Origin: Oscillospiraceae bacterium
Lineage (GTDB): Bacteria > Bacillota > Clostridia > Oscillospirales > Oscillospiraceae
DNA length: 64,000 nt
Reading direction: 5' to 3'
Assembly: GCA_020025595.1 (NCBI GenBank)
Contig: JAHHRV010000002.1
Location: forward strand, 124,001 to 188,000
In this document: positions 22,919-31,272 of the stretch, in pieces
Position numbering within the stretch: the stretch's first letter is position 1
How the letters are laid out: the number at the start of each line of letters is the position of its first letter
The notes under the pieces: model-generated
The model's input: the letters and a program-made list of their open reading frames with translations, nothing else
The model's database searches: none
What the model was told of the DNA's origin: nothing
Translations under genes and position numbers: made by a program

Positions 22919-24679
22919 TTACTGAGCCAGTTCCGCTTCAGAAAGCTGAGACTTGGCAATCTCACGATATACGGGACAATTCTTCATCAGTTCCTCATGG
23001 GTGCCGTCGCCCACGACTCTGCCCTCATCCAGAACAAGAATCTGATCTGCATGGCGGATGGTGCTGATTCTCTGGGCAACAATTACCTTTGTGGTTTCTG
23101 AAAGCTGCTCGGCAAGGCCTGCACGCAGCACAGCGTCCGTCCGGTAGTCAAGAGCTGAGAAGGAGTCATCAAATACCAGAATTTCCGGTTTTCTGGCAAG
23201 CGCACGGGCAATGGAAAGGCGCTGCTTCTGTCCGCCGGACACATTTCTGCCGCCCTGAGCAATTCTGTGGTCGGTGCCGCCTTCCATCTGACTGACAAAA
23301 TCAGAAGCCTGAGCAAGAGAAATCGCTTTCTCAATATCATCCTCAGTGATTTCTGTCTGACTTTCACCAAAAGCGACATTTTCCGCAACAGAGCCGGAGA
23401 ACATCACAGCCTTCTGGGTCACATAGCCCAGCTTGTTGTACAGAGCATCGAAGGTGTATTCTTTGACATTGACGCCGTCCACCAGCACTTCGCCCTGGGT
23501 TGCATCGTAGAACCGGGCGATGAGGCTTACAAGCGTTGTCTTGCCGCTGCCGGTAGCACCAATAATGGCAAGGGTCTGGCCTTTGCCGATCTTAAAGCTC
23601 ACATCCATCAGATCATCATCCGCTGCACCCGGATAGCGGAATGTCACATTTCTGAATTCCACGCTGCCGGTTTCGGTTCCGTCCTTTTTGCTGCCTTCTT
23701 TGATAACCGGCTCTGTGTTCAGCACCTGATTGATACGCTCCGCCGAAACCTCAGCAGGCGGCAGCAGCATAAAGATCATTACCAGCATCATAAAGGACAT
23801 GACCACATAGGTTGCATAGGTGCTGAAAACCATGACATCGCTGAACATGGTCAGTCTGAGCGCCGGATCCCCTGTAGGCATGGCGCTGAGCAGTGCAGCT
23901 CCCACCCAGAAGATGCAAAGAGACAGGCCGTTCATTCCCAGACCCATAATGGGCTGCAGTGCTGCAAAGGTGCGCTGGTTTTTCAGCTGTGTGGCTTTCA
24001 TTTTCTGGTTGGTCTCATCGAATTTTTCGTTCTGATAGGCTTCTGCATTGAATGCATGAACCACATTGATGCCCGTGAGGTTTTCCCGGGCAATTCGGTT
24101 GAGCTTATCCGTCAACCGCTGAACCACACGGAACCGAGGCAGCACCGAGGTAACGATCAGCGTAACGGAGACGCAGATTGCCACCACAAAGCCTGCTGTG
24201 ATAGCAGAAAGCTCCCAGCTCTTACCCAGAATTTTCAGAATCGCCCAGACAGCCATGACTGGGGACTTGATCATTGCCTGCATACCCATGGCAATGACCA
24301 TCTGTATCTGGGTAATGTCGTTTGTGGTACGGGTAATGAGGCTGGGCACAGAGAATCCCAGCATCTCCTGCTGACCCAGGTCAGAAACATGGGTAAACAG
24401 TTCCTGACGGATACCATAGGTAAATCCGGAAGCCGTCCTTGCTGCCAGATATCCGCAGGCGATGCACAGTACAGCACTCGCCAGTGTACATAGCAGCATC
24501 TCTCCGCCGGTGAGCCAGACATCCGATATCCTGCTTCCGGGCGTCTGAATGAGAACCGTCAGCTGGCTCATATAGTCCGGCAATTTCAGGTCAAAATAAA
24601 TCTGTCCCAGAAGAAGTACCGAACAAATCAGGCACATGATCATTTCTCTGGAACGCATTTTTTTCAAGAGCTTGAGCAT
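22919..24679 (-). CDS. ABC exporter half-transporter with degenerate ATPase site
   Basis: The 586-residue protein has transmembrane segments through about residue 320 and an ATPase with Walker A GATGSGKTT, signature VSGGQKQRLS and Walker B ILVFDDSFSALD. Asp replaces the catalytic Glu, as in TM287-type subunits, so this site binds but hardly cleaves ATP. The partner (21145-22908) has the complementary features: Glu but a modified signature. Start overlaps nothing and GGAGGGA precedes the ATG. It is the second gene after the MarR regulator. Confidence 0.88.
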   Translation of the reverse strand: MLKLLKKMRSREMIMCLICSVLLLGQIYFDLKLPDYMSQLTVLIQTPGSRISDVWLTGGEMLLCTLASAVLCIACGYLAARTASGFTYGIRQELFTHVSDLGQQEMLGFSVPSLITRTTNDITQIQMVIAMGMQAMIKSPVMAVWAILKILGKSWELSAITAGFVVAICVSVTLIVTSVLPRFRVVQRLTDKLNRIARENLTGINVVHAFNAEAYQNEKFDETNQKMKATQLKNQRTFAALQPIMGLGMNGLSLCIFWVGAALLSAMPTGDPALRLTMFSDVMVFSTYATYVVMSFMMLVMIFMLLPPAEVSAERINQVLNTEPVIKEGSKKDGTETGSVEFRNVTFRYPGAADDDLMDVSFKIGKGQTLAIIGATGSGKTTLVSLIARFYDATQGEVLVDGVNVKEYTFDALYNKLGYVTQKAVMFSGSVAENVAFGESQTEITEDDIEKAISLAQASDFVSQMEGGTDHRIAQGGRNVSGGQKQRLSIARALARKPEILVFDDSFSALDYRTDAVLRAGLAEQLSETTKVIVAQRISTIRHADQILVLDEGRVVGDGTHEELMKNCPVYREIAKSQLSEAELAQ

Positions 24680-24696
24680 ATATAAATCCCTCCGTT

Positions 24697-25140
24697 TTAT
24701 GGTTTTTTTCTCCCGTAAATCAGGTCTGCATTTTTTTCAATCACCTGGAAGCAATGCCTAAAGTCCTCCAGTTCCTGTTCTGTCAGTCCTTCTACCATGG
24801 AGAAAAAGAACCTCCGCTGCAAAGCACTTCCCTTTTCTAAAATGGGCTGAGCCTTGTCTGTACAAATAAGTCGGACTTTTCTACGGTCCCCCTCCACACT
24901 CTGACGAAGCAAATAGCCATCCCTTACCAGCTTATCTACATGCAGCGAAACCACATTGGCTTTGATGTTCTTCATGTCGCTGATTTCCTTTGCCGTGTAG
25001 CGATCCGGATGATTGGATAAAAACATCAGAATATCAAAGGAGGTTTTCGAGATTTCAAACTCGCTGAGAATCGGCTGGCATATCACTTCATAGGCGCCTT
25101 CAATTTTGGTTGTAAACGAAAGCAGGGTCGAAATATTCAT
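24697..25140 (-). CDS. MarR-family regulator of the ABC exporter
   Basis: ATG at 25140 (MNISTLLSFTTKIEG) is chosen because GGAG stands ten bases before it. The winged helix shows FDILMFLSNHPDRYTAKEISD, NIKANVVSLHVDKLVRDGYL (recognition helix) and the wing DRRKVRLICTDKAQ. The 147-residue size is normal. It is the first gene of the exporter operon, so it probably represses its own operon until a transported compound binds. Confidence 0.85.
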   Translation of the reverse strand: MNISTLLSFTTKIEGAYEVICQPILSEFEISKTSFDILMFLSNHPDRYTAKEISDMKNIKANVVSLHVDKLVRDGYLLRQSVEGDRRKVRLICTDKAQPILEKGSALQRRFFFSMVEGLTEQELEDFRHCFQVIEKNADLIYGRKKP

Positions 25141-25370
25141 ACATCCATGTCTCCTCACAACATCAGTAATAGATAGTCCATATTTGATCTATTTTATAGT
25201 ATACAAAGTTTTTGTTCATAATTCATAAATTAGATATAGATACTTTGTGAATAATCAATGAACGCAAGGCCTATTCCTGACCAAAACCGTCAGTCTTCCC
25301 CCATCACCGGAAGTACCATTCCCTCTAAGAAAGCGGGACACCTAAGGATTCTCTCCTGATGGTGCGCCGC
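25141..25370. other. gene-free region upstream of the marR operon
   Basis: The first 100 bases are very A+T-rich with TATACTATAAAATAG on the minus strand (about 25185-25199), the probable -10 of the marR-exporter operon, and several imperfect ATATTTGAT/ATCTATATCTA-type inverted repeats suitable for MarR. The remaining sequence to 25370 has no frame or structure that I can name. Confidence 0.4.
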
Positions 25371-25683
25371 AAAAAAGCACCCCTGCGGGTGCGCAAATAT
25401 GCCGTATAAAAGAAGTAACCCTTGACTGGTGTATCTCCCGATTCCCACCAACCAAGGGTTACTTCTGTGAACTTTTAGGCTCTATCATCTTTGGTTAACC
25501 TCTCTTTCTCAGATTAGACGAGGCTTTTCGCATCTCACTCATCCAAAATTCCTTCCTCTGTCAACTCCTTTACGATCCCTCCATAAAAAATATGTCATCA
25601 GAAAATTTCGGAAAGCCCGTCTTGTGATTCCCCTAAATCATCGGAATCATGATGTACCGATCCATCGGTAACTCTTTACTGTA
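25371..25683 (-). ncRNA. candidate structured small RNA
   Basis: On the minus strand TTGAAA (25717-25712), 17 bases and TATGAT (25694-25689) form a promoter. Downstream are hairpins ACCGAT/ATCGGT (25656-25669) and GATTCC/GGAATC (25626-25648), a 20-bp near-perfect inverted repeat (arms 25411-25430 and 25447-25466, two mismatches) and an intrinsic terminator GCACCC/GGGTGC followed on that strand by TTTTTT (25392-25371). No convincing protein frame exists, only tiny frames such as a 15-codon one with a ribosome site. I recognise no known RNA family. Confidence 0.45.
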
Positions 25684-25688
25684 TCTAA

Positions 25689-25717
25689 ATCATACCATCA
25701 GATGTTTATGATTTCAA
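25689..25717 (-). promoter_or_regulatory. promoter of the candidate small RNA
   Basis: TTGAAA-17-TATGAT reading leftwards. The extended TGG before the -10 adds strength. It faces away from the two-component genes. Confidence 0.5.
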
Positions 25718-25791
25718 TCCGATAAACTATACGAAATTGTTTCATTTTCTTCGTATATTACGCAGAAAAACCAATTATTCCAATTTCATAA

Positions 25792-25820
25792 TTGCTTTTT
25801 ATATTTTTGCGTGATATAAT
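25792..25820 (+). promoter_or_regulatory. promoter of the two-component operon
   Basis: TTGCTT, 17 bases and TATAAT point to the response regulator gene. A GGGCAGC/GCTGCCC hairpin (25831-25850) in the leader and a second, extended -10 (TGGTATAAT, 25893-25901) follow, so two start sites are possible. Confidence 0.6.
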
Positions 25821-25949
25821 CATTTTAATAGGGCAGCTGTGCGGCTGCCCTGTTTCTTTATAATTCTTAAACTACACAAAGTCTTACCCCAATGGTATAA
25901 TGAAAAAGCAGAATTGTTTTATAATCTCCAAAGGAGCGCAGATCACGAT

Positions 25950-26654
25950 ATGAATGGGTCTATTTTGATTGTCGATGATGAAAAAGAGATTGCAGACTTG
26001 CTTGAAGTTTACCTGAAAAATGACGGATACACAGTACATAAATGTTATAACGGCACCGATGCATTAAAATGTATTGCAACAGAACCGTTAGATCTTGCAA
26101 TCCTGGATGTCATGCTGCCGGATGTGGATGGTTTTCATATCTGCCAGAAGATCAGAGAGCAGTACTTCTTCCCTATCATCATGCTGACAGCAAAGGTTGA
26201 AGATACCGATAAAATCATGGGACTGACCATTGGTGCAGATGACTACATCACAAAACCCTTCAATCCTTTGGAGGTGGTCGCCCGGGTGAAAACCCAGCTG
26301 CGCCGCTATGTCCGTTACAACAATGCATCCGTCGGCAGCGAAAAGCCAGCCCCCATCGACGAATACGACATCAGAGGACTTTTTATCAGCAAAAGCACCC
26401 ATAAATGCACCTTATTCGGCAAAGAAATTGCATTGACTCCTATTGAATTTTCTGTTCTGTATTATCTGTGCGAGAACCAGGGAAAAGTCATTTCCTCTGA
26501 AGAACTGTTTGAAGCAGTGTGGGGTGAAAAGTATCTGGACAATAACAACACCGTCATGGCGCACATCGGAAGACTGAGAGAAAAGCTCCACGAGCCCGCC
26601 AGAAACCCGAAATTCATCAAAACCGTATGGGGGGTTGGCTACACCATTGAATAA
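25950..26654 (+). CDS. VanR-like response regulator (OmpR family)
   Basis: The start at 25950 (MNGSILIVDDEKEIADLL) has AAAGGAG 13 bases upstream; the longer frame is leader sequence. The receiver domain has the acidic pair VDDE, phospho-acceptor LAILDVMLPDVDG (Asp about 53), MLTAK and ITKPF (Lys). The C-terminal OmpR winged helix includes LTPIEFSVLYYLCENQGKVISSEEL and NTVMAHIGRLREKL. Overall it is closest to VanR-type regulators. It partly overlaps the kinase gene, and together they probably control the C39-like peptidase gene downstream. Confidence 0.9.
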   Translation: MNGSILIVDDEKEIADLLEVYLKNDGYTVHKCYNGTDALKCIATEPLDLAILDVMLPDVDGFHICQKIREQYFFPIIMLTAKVEDTDKIMGLTIGADDYITKPFNPLEVVARVKTQLRRYVRYNNASVGSEKPAPIDEYDIRGLFISKSTHKCTLFGKEIALTPIEFSVLYYLCENQGKVISSEELFEAVWGEKYLDNNNTVMAHIGRLREKLHEPARNPKFIKTVWGVGYTIE

Positions 26655-27756
26655 CAAAGATCGCTTCAATCGAACTGTCAGACAATATCGCAATTTAACC
26701 TTGAAAATCCTTGCGAACTATTTTCTTTCCATAATCGGCCTGATTGCAGGAATCTTCCTGATTGTCTTCATATCCTGGCTGGTCTTGAGTTTACGCACAT
26801 GGTATGATACAGAGCCGCTGTATTGGTTTTTTATATATATAAAAGACCGTATTCTCTTTTTTGGGAGTATGGTATTTTTGGTTGGATGGGTTCTGATTAC
26901 ATACTATTTTATCTCCAAACCCTTTCGCTATCTGGATGAAATCGCCGAAGCCTCCAAACAGCTGGCCACGCCCACTCAGGACCCGATCCTTTTATCCGAA
27001 CCCATATCCTATGTAGAAAGAGAACTGAATTTAGTCCGGGAAACGGCACTTGAAAACGCCAGAGTCGCAAAAGATGCAGAGCAGCGGAAAAATGATCTGG
27101 TTGTGTATCTTGCCCATGATCTGAAAACCCCGCTGACCTCCGTCATCGGCTACCTGACGCTTCTACACGACGAAAAACAGATATCCGAGGAACTTAGGGA
27201 AAAATATCTTTCCATCTCCCTGGAAAAAGCCGAACGGCTGGAAGATCTCATCAATGAGTTCTTTGAAATCACCCGGTTTAACCTTTCAGAAATCACGCTG
27301 GAATACAGCAGAGTGAATCTGACTCGCCTGCTGGAGCAGCTTACCTATGAGTTCAGGCCCATGTTTCTGGAGAAAAACTTAAAGTGTACCCTGCAAATTG
27401 CCCCGGATACCATGGTCAAATGCGATGTAAATAAAATGCAGCGTGTTTTTGACAATCTCCTGCGAAACGCTGTGAACTACAGCTTTGTCAACGGAACGAT
27501 TGCAATTACCGCAGCTCAAAAAGAAAACGATCTGCATATCACCTTTAGAAATGACGGAAACACCATCCCGCCGGAAAAGCTCCAACGCATCTTTGAGCAA
27601 TTCTATCGACTGGATACTTCCAGAAGCTCGAAAAGCGGCGGTGCCGGCTTAGGTCTTGCGATTGCAAAGGAAATCGTTGAGCACCACCATGGCACAATCA
27701 CAGCAAGGAGCGAAGACGAAACAATTGAATTTGAGGTAACCCTGCCTCTTTCTTAA
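26647..27756 (+). CDS. VanS-like sensor histidine kinase
   Basis: TTG at 26647 (LNNKDRFNRTV) overlaps the regulator stop codon and has GGGGGG twelve bases upstream; TTG 26635 is possible but has no room for a site. Two transmembrane helices (about residues 20-45 and 72-95) flank a short extracellular loop. A HAMP-like linker leads to the dimerisation domain with YLAHDLKTPLTSVIGYL (phospho-His) and an ATPase with NLLRNAVNYS, GGAGLGLAIAKEIVEHHHG. The order and sequence resemble VanS. No vanH/A/X-type resistance genes follow, so the signal is unknown. Confidence 0.9.
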   Translation: MNNKDRFNRTVRQYRNLTLKILANYFLSIIGLIAGIFLIVFISWLVLSLRTWYDTEPLYWFFIYIKDRILFFGSMVFLVGWVLITYYFISKPFRYLDEIAEASKQLATPTQDPILLSEPISYVERELNLVRETALENARVAKDAEQRKNDLVVYLAHDLKTPLTSVIGYLTLLHDEKQISEELREKYLSISLEKAERLEDLINEFFEITRFNLSEITLEYSRVNLTRLLEQLTYEFRPMFLEKNLKCTLQIAPDTMVKCDVNKMQRVFDNLLRNAVNYSFVNGTIAITAAQKENDLHITFRNDGNTIPPEKLQRIFEQFYRLDTSRSSKSGGAGLGLAIAKEIVEHHHGTITARSEDETIEFEVTLPLS

Positions 27757-27772
27757 AGATAACTCCACCCAA

Positions 27773-27816
27773 AAGCCGTGCCTGCATACACTTTGCAGGC
27801 ACGGCTTCTGTTGTTT
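27773..27816 (+). terminator. terminator after the sensor kinase
   Basis: AAGCCGTGCCTGCA/TGCAGGCACGGCTT, a 14-bp perfect stem with a seven-base loop, then CTGTTGTTT. It separates the two-component operon from the peptidase gene. Confidence 0.8.
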
Positions 27817-27975
27817 CAATCTGTCTTTCCCAGTCGTAGGAAAATCGTAAGAATTTCCGCAGAAAAAAGGCAGGATCCTTTGTGAACAAACGGATAAATG
27901 AAACCGCTGATATTGATATAATAATGGCACAAATCAAACATATCCTGTTTGAAACAGAGAGTGGAGGGCGATTCT

Positions 27976-28827
27976 ATGTTCAGAAAACGCACATTACACA
28001 GATTCAAAAATCACACCCATAACGCAATGAACTACATTTCAATTGCATTTGCTGTCTTTATGGTGGGATATGTAGGGGTCTGCTTTTCTCCGATCATGGA
28101 TTGGGCTGACGCAGAAGAAGCACCGGAAAGCCAGACAGAATCTGCGCCCACTGTCGTCAGCAATTCGTCTTTTCAGCTTGCACTGGAAACTTTTGCAGAG
28201 GAAAATGATTTGCAGATGAATCAGTGGCCGGATGAGCTGCTGGAGGCTGCCGAACGGAATCCCGAGATGGAGGATTTCGTGCTGAATTATCCGATCAAAA
28301 AAGACGAAACCCCGGAAATAGATCTGGATGATTGTCGGGGCACCGATACCGTTCCGCTTTTATTTCAATGGGACGAACGGTGGGGGTACTCCGAATATTC
28401 AGGAGGCCCCATGGGGCTGACCGGCTGCGGGCCTACCTGCCTGTCCATGGTGTGCATCTATCTGCTCAACGATCCGGATTATAATCCCCGGTATATTGCT
28501 GAATTCAGCAGAAATAACGGCTACAGCGTCACCGGAAGCGGAAGTGCATGGGCGCTGATTTCAGAGGGCGGAGAGATGCTGGGGTTAGATGTGACGGAGA
28601 TTCCTCTGGATGAAGAACGAATCATCCGGAATCTGGAAGCCGGGAATCCAATCATCTGCGTCATGGGCCCCGGAGATTTTACAACCACGGGCCACTTTAT
28701 CGTGATGACCGACTATGTGGACGGTATGATCAAAGTCAACGACCCTAACAGCAATTCCCGTTCCGAGCAGCTGTGGGATTATGCCCGAATCAAAGATCAG
28801 ATTCTGAATCTTTGGGTGTGCCGATAA
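27976..28827 (+). CDS. membrane-anchored C39-like cysteine peptidase
   Basis: The start at 27976 (MFRKRTLHRFKNHTHN) follows GGAGGG by seven bases. One transmembrane helix (about residues 20-42) anchors an extracellular part. The papain-like C39_2 fold is shown by MGLTGCGPTCLSMV (catalytic Cys about 157), GHFIVMTDYVDG (His) and IKVNDPNS (Asp). Family members cleave peptides or peptidoglycan cross-bridges outside the cell. The gene follows a VanRS-like pair, so it may be part of an envelope-stress response. Substrate unknown. Confidence 0.82.
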   Translation: MFRKRTLHRFKNHTHNAMNYISIAFAVFMVGYVGVCFSPIMDWADAEEAPESQTESAPTVVSNSSFQLALETFAEENDLQMNQWPDELLEAAERNPEMEDFVLNYPIKKDETPEIDLDDCRGTDTVPLLFQWDERWGYSEYSGGPMGLTGCGPTCLSMVCIYLLNDPDYNPRYIAEFSRNNGYSVTGSGSAWALISEGGEMLGLDVTEIPLDEERIIRNLEAGNPIICVMGPGDFTTTGHFIVMTDYVDGMIKVNDPNSNSRSEQLWDYARIKDQILNLWVCR

Positions 28828-28904
28828 CACCGGAATATCGGCACATAATTTGCTTTTCCACTCTTTTTGTTCCAATCGTACATAATAGCGCAGGCACATA
28901 GCAA

Positions 28905-28950
28905 AATAGCAGCACCGATATCATCCGGTGCTGCTAAATCAGTTTTTACA
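28905..28950 (+). terminator. terminator of the C39 peptidase gene
   Basis: AGCAGCACCG and CGGTGCTGCT form a perfect stem around ATATCATC, and a T-run (GTTTTT) lies ten bases beyond. It stands 80 bases after the stop codon. Confidence 0.65.
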
Positions 28951-28955
28951 TCATC

Positions 28956-29239
28956 TCAGCCGTTCAGTGTAATATGGATCATCTTTACCATTTTGAACCA
29001 GTCAGACACTGTCATGGTGACCCTGGTCACAAGACCCAGCCCGTGCTTGTCTACATGGGCATAGTAAGGTTCCTCTGCAAGAAGCTTTGCCCCACCTTTT
29101 GGGCAAATTCCTCCCCCCTGTCCACATAAAAATACATTGCAGCATCGGCATGGCCCACCTGCTTCATGTATTTGCTGATTCGTTTCATGCAGGAGGAATT
29201 CACTGTATCAAAATCAGGCATTGGGATTCTCTTTTCCAT
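28956..29239 (-). pseudogene. frameshifted gene of unknown family
   Basis: A frame starting MEKRIPMPDFDTVNSSCMKR runs to about 29075, then stops making sense. The neighbouring frame continues with LLAEEPYYAHVDKHGLGLVT and FKMVKMIHITLNG before TGA at 28956. Together they give one plausible protein of about 93 residues split by a single frameshift near GGTGGGGCAAAG (about 29085). No ribosome site is evident at the start. I do not recognise the family. Confidence 0.5.
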
Positions 29240-29263
29240 GTTACAAATAAAACACATAGCCAA

Positions 29264-29540
29264 TCTCAGCGATGTTCCCTCTCCCCTGAATACACCGATT
29301 GCTATGTTGGTATTGTTTCATGCTTGAATATAAGTTAGTTTTAGCTAATCAATATAATAGAACACACTTATCTGCTTTTCAATCACTAATTTATTCTGTC
29401 ATCAGATAAAAATCAGCAATAACACCCTGCAGCATTTCCACCCCCTTTTTGAAAAACAGGTCAATCACGCGTTTCCTTTTGCACAAGTGCGTTCCATGAA
29501 TGATTTATTCATTATTTTGAAAATTTTTTCATTTTAGGTC
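29264..29540. other. gene-free A+T-rich region before tRNA-Asp
   Basis: No frame with a ribosome site and no strong hairpin were found. The last 60 bases are an A/T tract suitable as an UP element for the tRNA promoter that follows. Confidence 0.4.
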
Positions 29541-29569
29541 TTTACAAAGTCCGTTTTTCCTGTTATAAT
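29541..29569 (+). promoter_or_regulatory. tRNA-Asp promoter
   Basis: TTTACA (29541-29546), 17 bases, TATAAT (29564-29569), with an A/T-rich upstream tract and the tRNA 23 bases downstream. Confidence 0.8.
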
Positions 29570-29592
29570 GCATCCCGTTGCAAATCACATAC

Positions 29593-29669
29593 GGCCCGGT
29601 GGTGCAGTCGGTTAGCACGCCAGCCTGTCACGCTGGAGGTCGACGGTTCGAGTCCGTTCCGGGTCGCCA
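29593..29669 (+). tRNA. tRNA-Asp (anticodon GTC)
   Basis: A complete cloverleaf: acceptor GGCCCGG/CCGGGTC, anticodon loop CTGTCAC with GTC, T loop TTCGAGT, discriminator G as expected for aspartate, and encoded CCA. It is a host gene with its own promoter and a terminator at 29724-29760. Confidence 0.95.
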
Positions 29670-29723
29670 AAAAGCCCTTTATTGGGCAGTGTTCGTGCAA
29701 CAGCGAAATGAATCACTTCGTTT

Positions 29724-29760
29724 GCAAAAGACGGCGTAACTTGGTTGCGCCGTCTTTTGC
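29724..29760 (+). terminator. terminator after tRNA-Asp
   Basis: GCAAAAGACGGCG/CGCCGTCTTTTGC, a 13-bp perfect stem with an eleven-base loop. The A/T half of the stem supplies the U-run. Confidence 0.75.
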
Positions 29761-29847
29761 TATCCAATTTTCCCTGTTTTCCCGGCCTGCAGAATTGCTA
29801 TACGGTTCCTCTCCTGCCCCGCAGCGTCAGAATTCACAGAATCTCTC

Positions 29848-29979
29848 TTGACAAAACCTGCTTTCGGCATATACTGGAATCATGAGTTCTATTGGCGGTT
29901 CATGACGGCTAAACCGTGCAACGCCGCAGATTTTGAATATTTTTTGCATTCAGAAATCCGCGAAGCAGGAGGTTGACCT
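29848..29979 (+). promoter_or_regulatory. promoter and structured leader of the EutP-like gene
   Basis: TTGACA, 16 bases and TATACT (29870-29875) are followed by about 100 bases of leader. GCGGTT...AACCG and GCAGATTT...AAATCCGC segments can pair. ANTAR-type regulators act on paired leader hairpins in eut operons, but I could not confirm the specific hexaloop pattern. Confidence 0.45.
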
Positions 29980-30501
29980 ATGAAAAAACTATTTTTAATG
30001 GGAAGAAGCGAAGCCGGTAAGACCTCCCTGACTCAAGCCCTCAGAGGCGAAGATCTGCACTATGTAAAGACCCAGTTCACAGACACATCAGGAGATACCA
30101 TTGATTCCCCCGGCGAGTACGCAGAATCCAAAAATGTTGGTGTCGGACTGGCCTGTTTTTCTTTTGAAGCGGATGTGGTTGCGGTTGTCCAGGCGGCAGA
30201 TGAACCTTTTAATCTGTTCAGTCCCGGCCTCCAGGCCTTCATTCTCCGCCCCATCATCGGCGTTATCACAAAAGTGGATTCCCCCAATGCCAATGTTCCC
30301 ATGGTTACCCAGTGGATGAAGGATGCAGGCTGTGAGCGAATCTTCACGGTAAACAACAAAACCCGAGAGGGCATCAGCGAGCTTATGGAATACCTTCAGG
30401 AAGATCCGAAACCCATTTCACGGGAAGAAGCACTGCACAAGCAGGCGCTCGGTCTCCGGGATTGGGATCCCCTGCCCGAATCATCCCAGTTTGTGCACTG
30501 A
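29980..30501 (+). CDS. eutP: EutP/PduV-like small GTPase
   Basis: The P-loop GRSEAGKTSL lies at residues 8-17 and FTDTSGDTIDSPGEY gives switch I and the DxPG motif. VITKVDSPNA is the NKxD-equivalent (TKVD) and VNNKTREGI the final specificity loop. The 173-residue size matches EutP/PduV proteins linked to ethanolamine or propanediol microcompartments. No other eut or pdu gene is in the window, so here it stands alone, perhaps part of a scattered or lost operon. AGGAGG precedes the ATG. Confidence 0.85.
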   Translation: MKKLFLMGRSEAGKTSLTQALRGEDLHYVKTQFTDTSGDTIDSPGEYAESKNVGVGLACFSFEADVVAVVQAADEPFNLFSPGLQAFILRPIIGVITKVDSPNANVPMVTQWMKDAGCERIFTVNNKTREGISELMEYLQEDPKPISREEALHKQALGLRDWDPLPESSQFVH

Positions 30502-30547
30502 TTTCTTCAAATCTGCCGGAATTTCAAAAAATATACCCACCCGGAAC

Positions 30548-30619
30548 ATTAGCCAGAGATGGCTAATGACAGTTGGTATGTAGGATACGGTACAGCTCCG
30601 TTTGGAGCTGTACCTTTTT
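30548..30619 (+). terminator. two hairpins ending the EutP-like transcript
   Basis: ATTAGCC/GGCTAAT (30548-30567) is followed by GGTACAGCTCC/GGAGCTGTACC (30589-30614) and TTTTT. The second is a typical intrinsic terminator. Confidence 0.75.
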
Positions 30620-30624
30620 CATTT

Positions 30625-31170
30625 TTACGCTGATTTCCCAGCATTTAGCATTTCTTCCTGCACTTCCTGTATCATTTTGGCATCGGGAGCCTGAATGACA
30701 CCGGCAAAGAGCTTGTCCAACTTCTTGATACGCTTCTTGTTCTTTTCAAGCTCCTTTTTCGCCTGATTCATGTTATTGGCAATACTTAATTTGTGCTGCT
30801 TTGCAAACAGATACAGGAACACAGGTTCATATTCTGTGATATACTCCGCCGCTTCCCGGATGGTTTTCAGTGCAATCTGCTCCAGAACCACATTGCGAAT
30901 GTAGTGGATGGAACAGGTTCCTCTGGCAATAGTAGAGGAAACTCGTTCGCCATTATCGGATTTGGACTGCCACACGGCTCGTATCTTCTTTGAAGTCTGT
31001 GCCGCATACCATTCGTTAAAAATGTTGTAAAATGGCAGCTTCTTCCGCCATTCTGTGCATCCTCTGAAAATCATTTCTATCAAAGCTGGTGCCGGAAATA
31101 CCGTCATCCGCAAAGAACATTGTGTTCTTGTAGCCATTTTTTCGTGCGTAATCTGAGAGGATCTGTTTTT
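30625..31170 (-). pseudogene. degenerate serine recombinase (transposon resolvase/integrase)
   Basis: At the 5' end one frame reads KQILSDYARKNGYKNTMFF and DDGISGTSFDRNDFQR, the catalytic-domain entry of large serine recombinases. The frame then breaks, the central catalytic part is missing, and another frame resumes with NEWYAAQTSKKIRAVWQSKS, the standard mid-protein motif, and ends with the coiled-coil tail (NQAKKELEKNKKRIKKLDKL). At least one frameshift and two deletions make it inactive. It marks the left border of the low-GC block that contains the fatty acid operon. Confidence 0.8.
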
Positions 31171-31225
31171 GAGACGAGATTTGTCACGGTGTTTTTCTGC
31201 AAAAAGAACTTATTAACAAAAAAGC

Positions 31226-31266
31226 AAAAAATGAAAGCGAATTTGGGGTTCACTTTCATTTTTTGC
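31226..31266 (-). terminator. bidirectional terminator at the end of the fatty acid block
   Basis: GCAAAAAATGAAAG and CTTTCATTTTTTGC are perfectly complementary around a short loop, with A/T arms supplying U-runs either way. It ends the long minus-strand fab-acc transcript. Confidence 0.8.
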
Positions 31267-31272
31267 TTTGTC

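Noticed and set aside
25950..28827. A vancomycin-resistance cluster
   Set aside because: The regulators resemble VanR/VanS, but there is no D-Ala-D-Lac or D-Ala-D-Ser ligase, dehydrogenase or dipeptidase gene.
29980..30501. Part of an ethanolamine-utilisation microcompartment operon
   Set aside because: Only the EutP-like gene is present; no shell or enzyme genes flank it.
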